From Chloroflexota bacterium (GTDB lineage: Bacteria > Chloroflexota > Anaerolineae > Promineifilales > Promineifilaceae): 6,573 bases of DNA. The position numbers and the translations under genes are program-made. The stretch spans positions 1,438,612 to 1,445,184 of the forward strand of contig CP070688.1 in assembly GCA_020353135.1 (NCBI GenBank), written 5' to 3'. The notes beneath the pieces are model-generated. The model saw nothing but the letters and a program-made list of their open reading frames with translations, had not been told where the DNA came from and made no database searches. Below are positions 6,476 through 6,573 of the stretch, piece by piece. How positions within the stretch are numbered: position 1 is the first letter of the stretch; each line of letters opens with the position of its first letter.

Positions 6476-6573
6476 GCCTGTGCCCGTTCGCTCTGAGCCA
6501 GCCTTACGCCCAACCGCGGCCCGACTTCGTTGCCGAGGGTAATTAACCTTTGGTGCTAGCTCACAGGCTGAAC
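6476..6573. other. Upstream region of the helicase, no gene identified
   Basis: These 98 bases run to the window edge. On the minus strand the helicase frame stays open through all of it, with no stop from 6571 inward, but the translation is basic, low in hydrophobic residues and unlike any domain I know, and it has no ATG before 6475. Another minus-strand frame ends in TAG at 6556-6558 and could be the last codons of an upstream gene, which cannot be tested here. A near-palindrome, GGTAATTAACC (6539-6549), is present. I see no tRNA or clear terminator. Confidence 0.3.

Overview
The window carries six complete protein genes in two convergent groups. It looks like a bacterial chromosome segment of moderately high GC, with no mobile element, CRISPR array, tRNA or rRNA visible. 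The protein sequences suggest Chloroflexota (Anaerolineae/Caldilineae-like). The grounds are a GroEL of the form familiar from that phylum (long '[26 protein letters not shown]' type N-terminus, short GGM tail), and a small P-loop protein with a GxCASGKTTL / AQEHSxVPxMW / PDVLVYLD layout that I associate with that phylum. This placement is an inference from recognition, not from a search.

Left, plus strand: groES and groEL form the usual bicistronic chaperonin operon. Each gene has a strong Shine-Dalgarno, and a textbook intrinsic terminator follows groEL. The operon promoter and any CIRCE/HrcA operator lie outside the window, because only 18 nt precede groES. After the terminator comes a separate 271-residue TPR-repeat protein of unknown partner.

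Right, minus strand: a UvrD/PcrA-type superfamily 1A helicase is followed, 3 nt after its stop codon, by a small stand-alone PP2C/SpoIIE-class phosphatase that most resembles RsbX. After 73 nt comes a 124-residue P-loop NTPase of unknown role. The three genes run in the same direction and are probably co-transcribed. The TPR gene and the P-loop gene converge tail to tail across 45 nt.

Most of the window is housekeeping (protein folding; DNA repair and replication or transcription-conflict helicase). The parts worth a second look are the helicase-phosphatase-NTPase arrangement, an arginine in the phosphatase's glycine-rich metal-site loop, a hairpin straddling the phosphatase stop codon, and the uncertain helicase N-terminus, whose reading frame stays open to the window edge. 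I found no convincing new system; these are modest leads.
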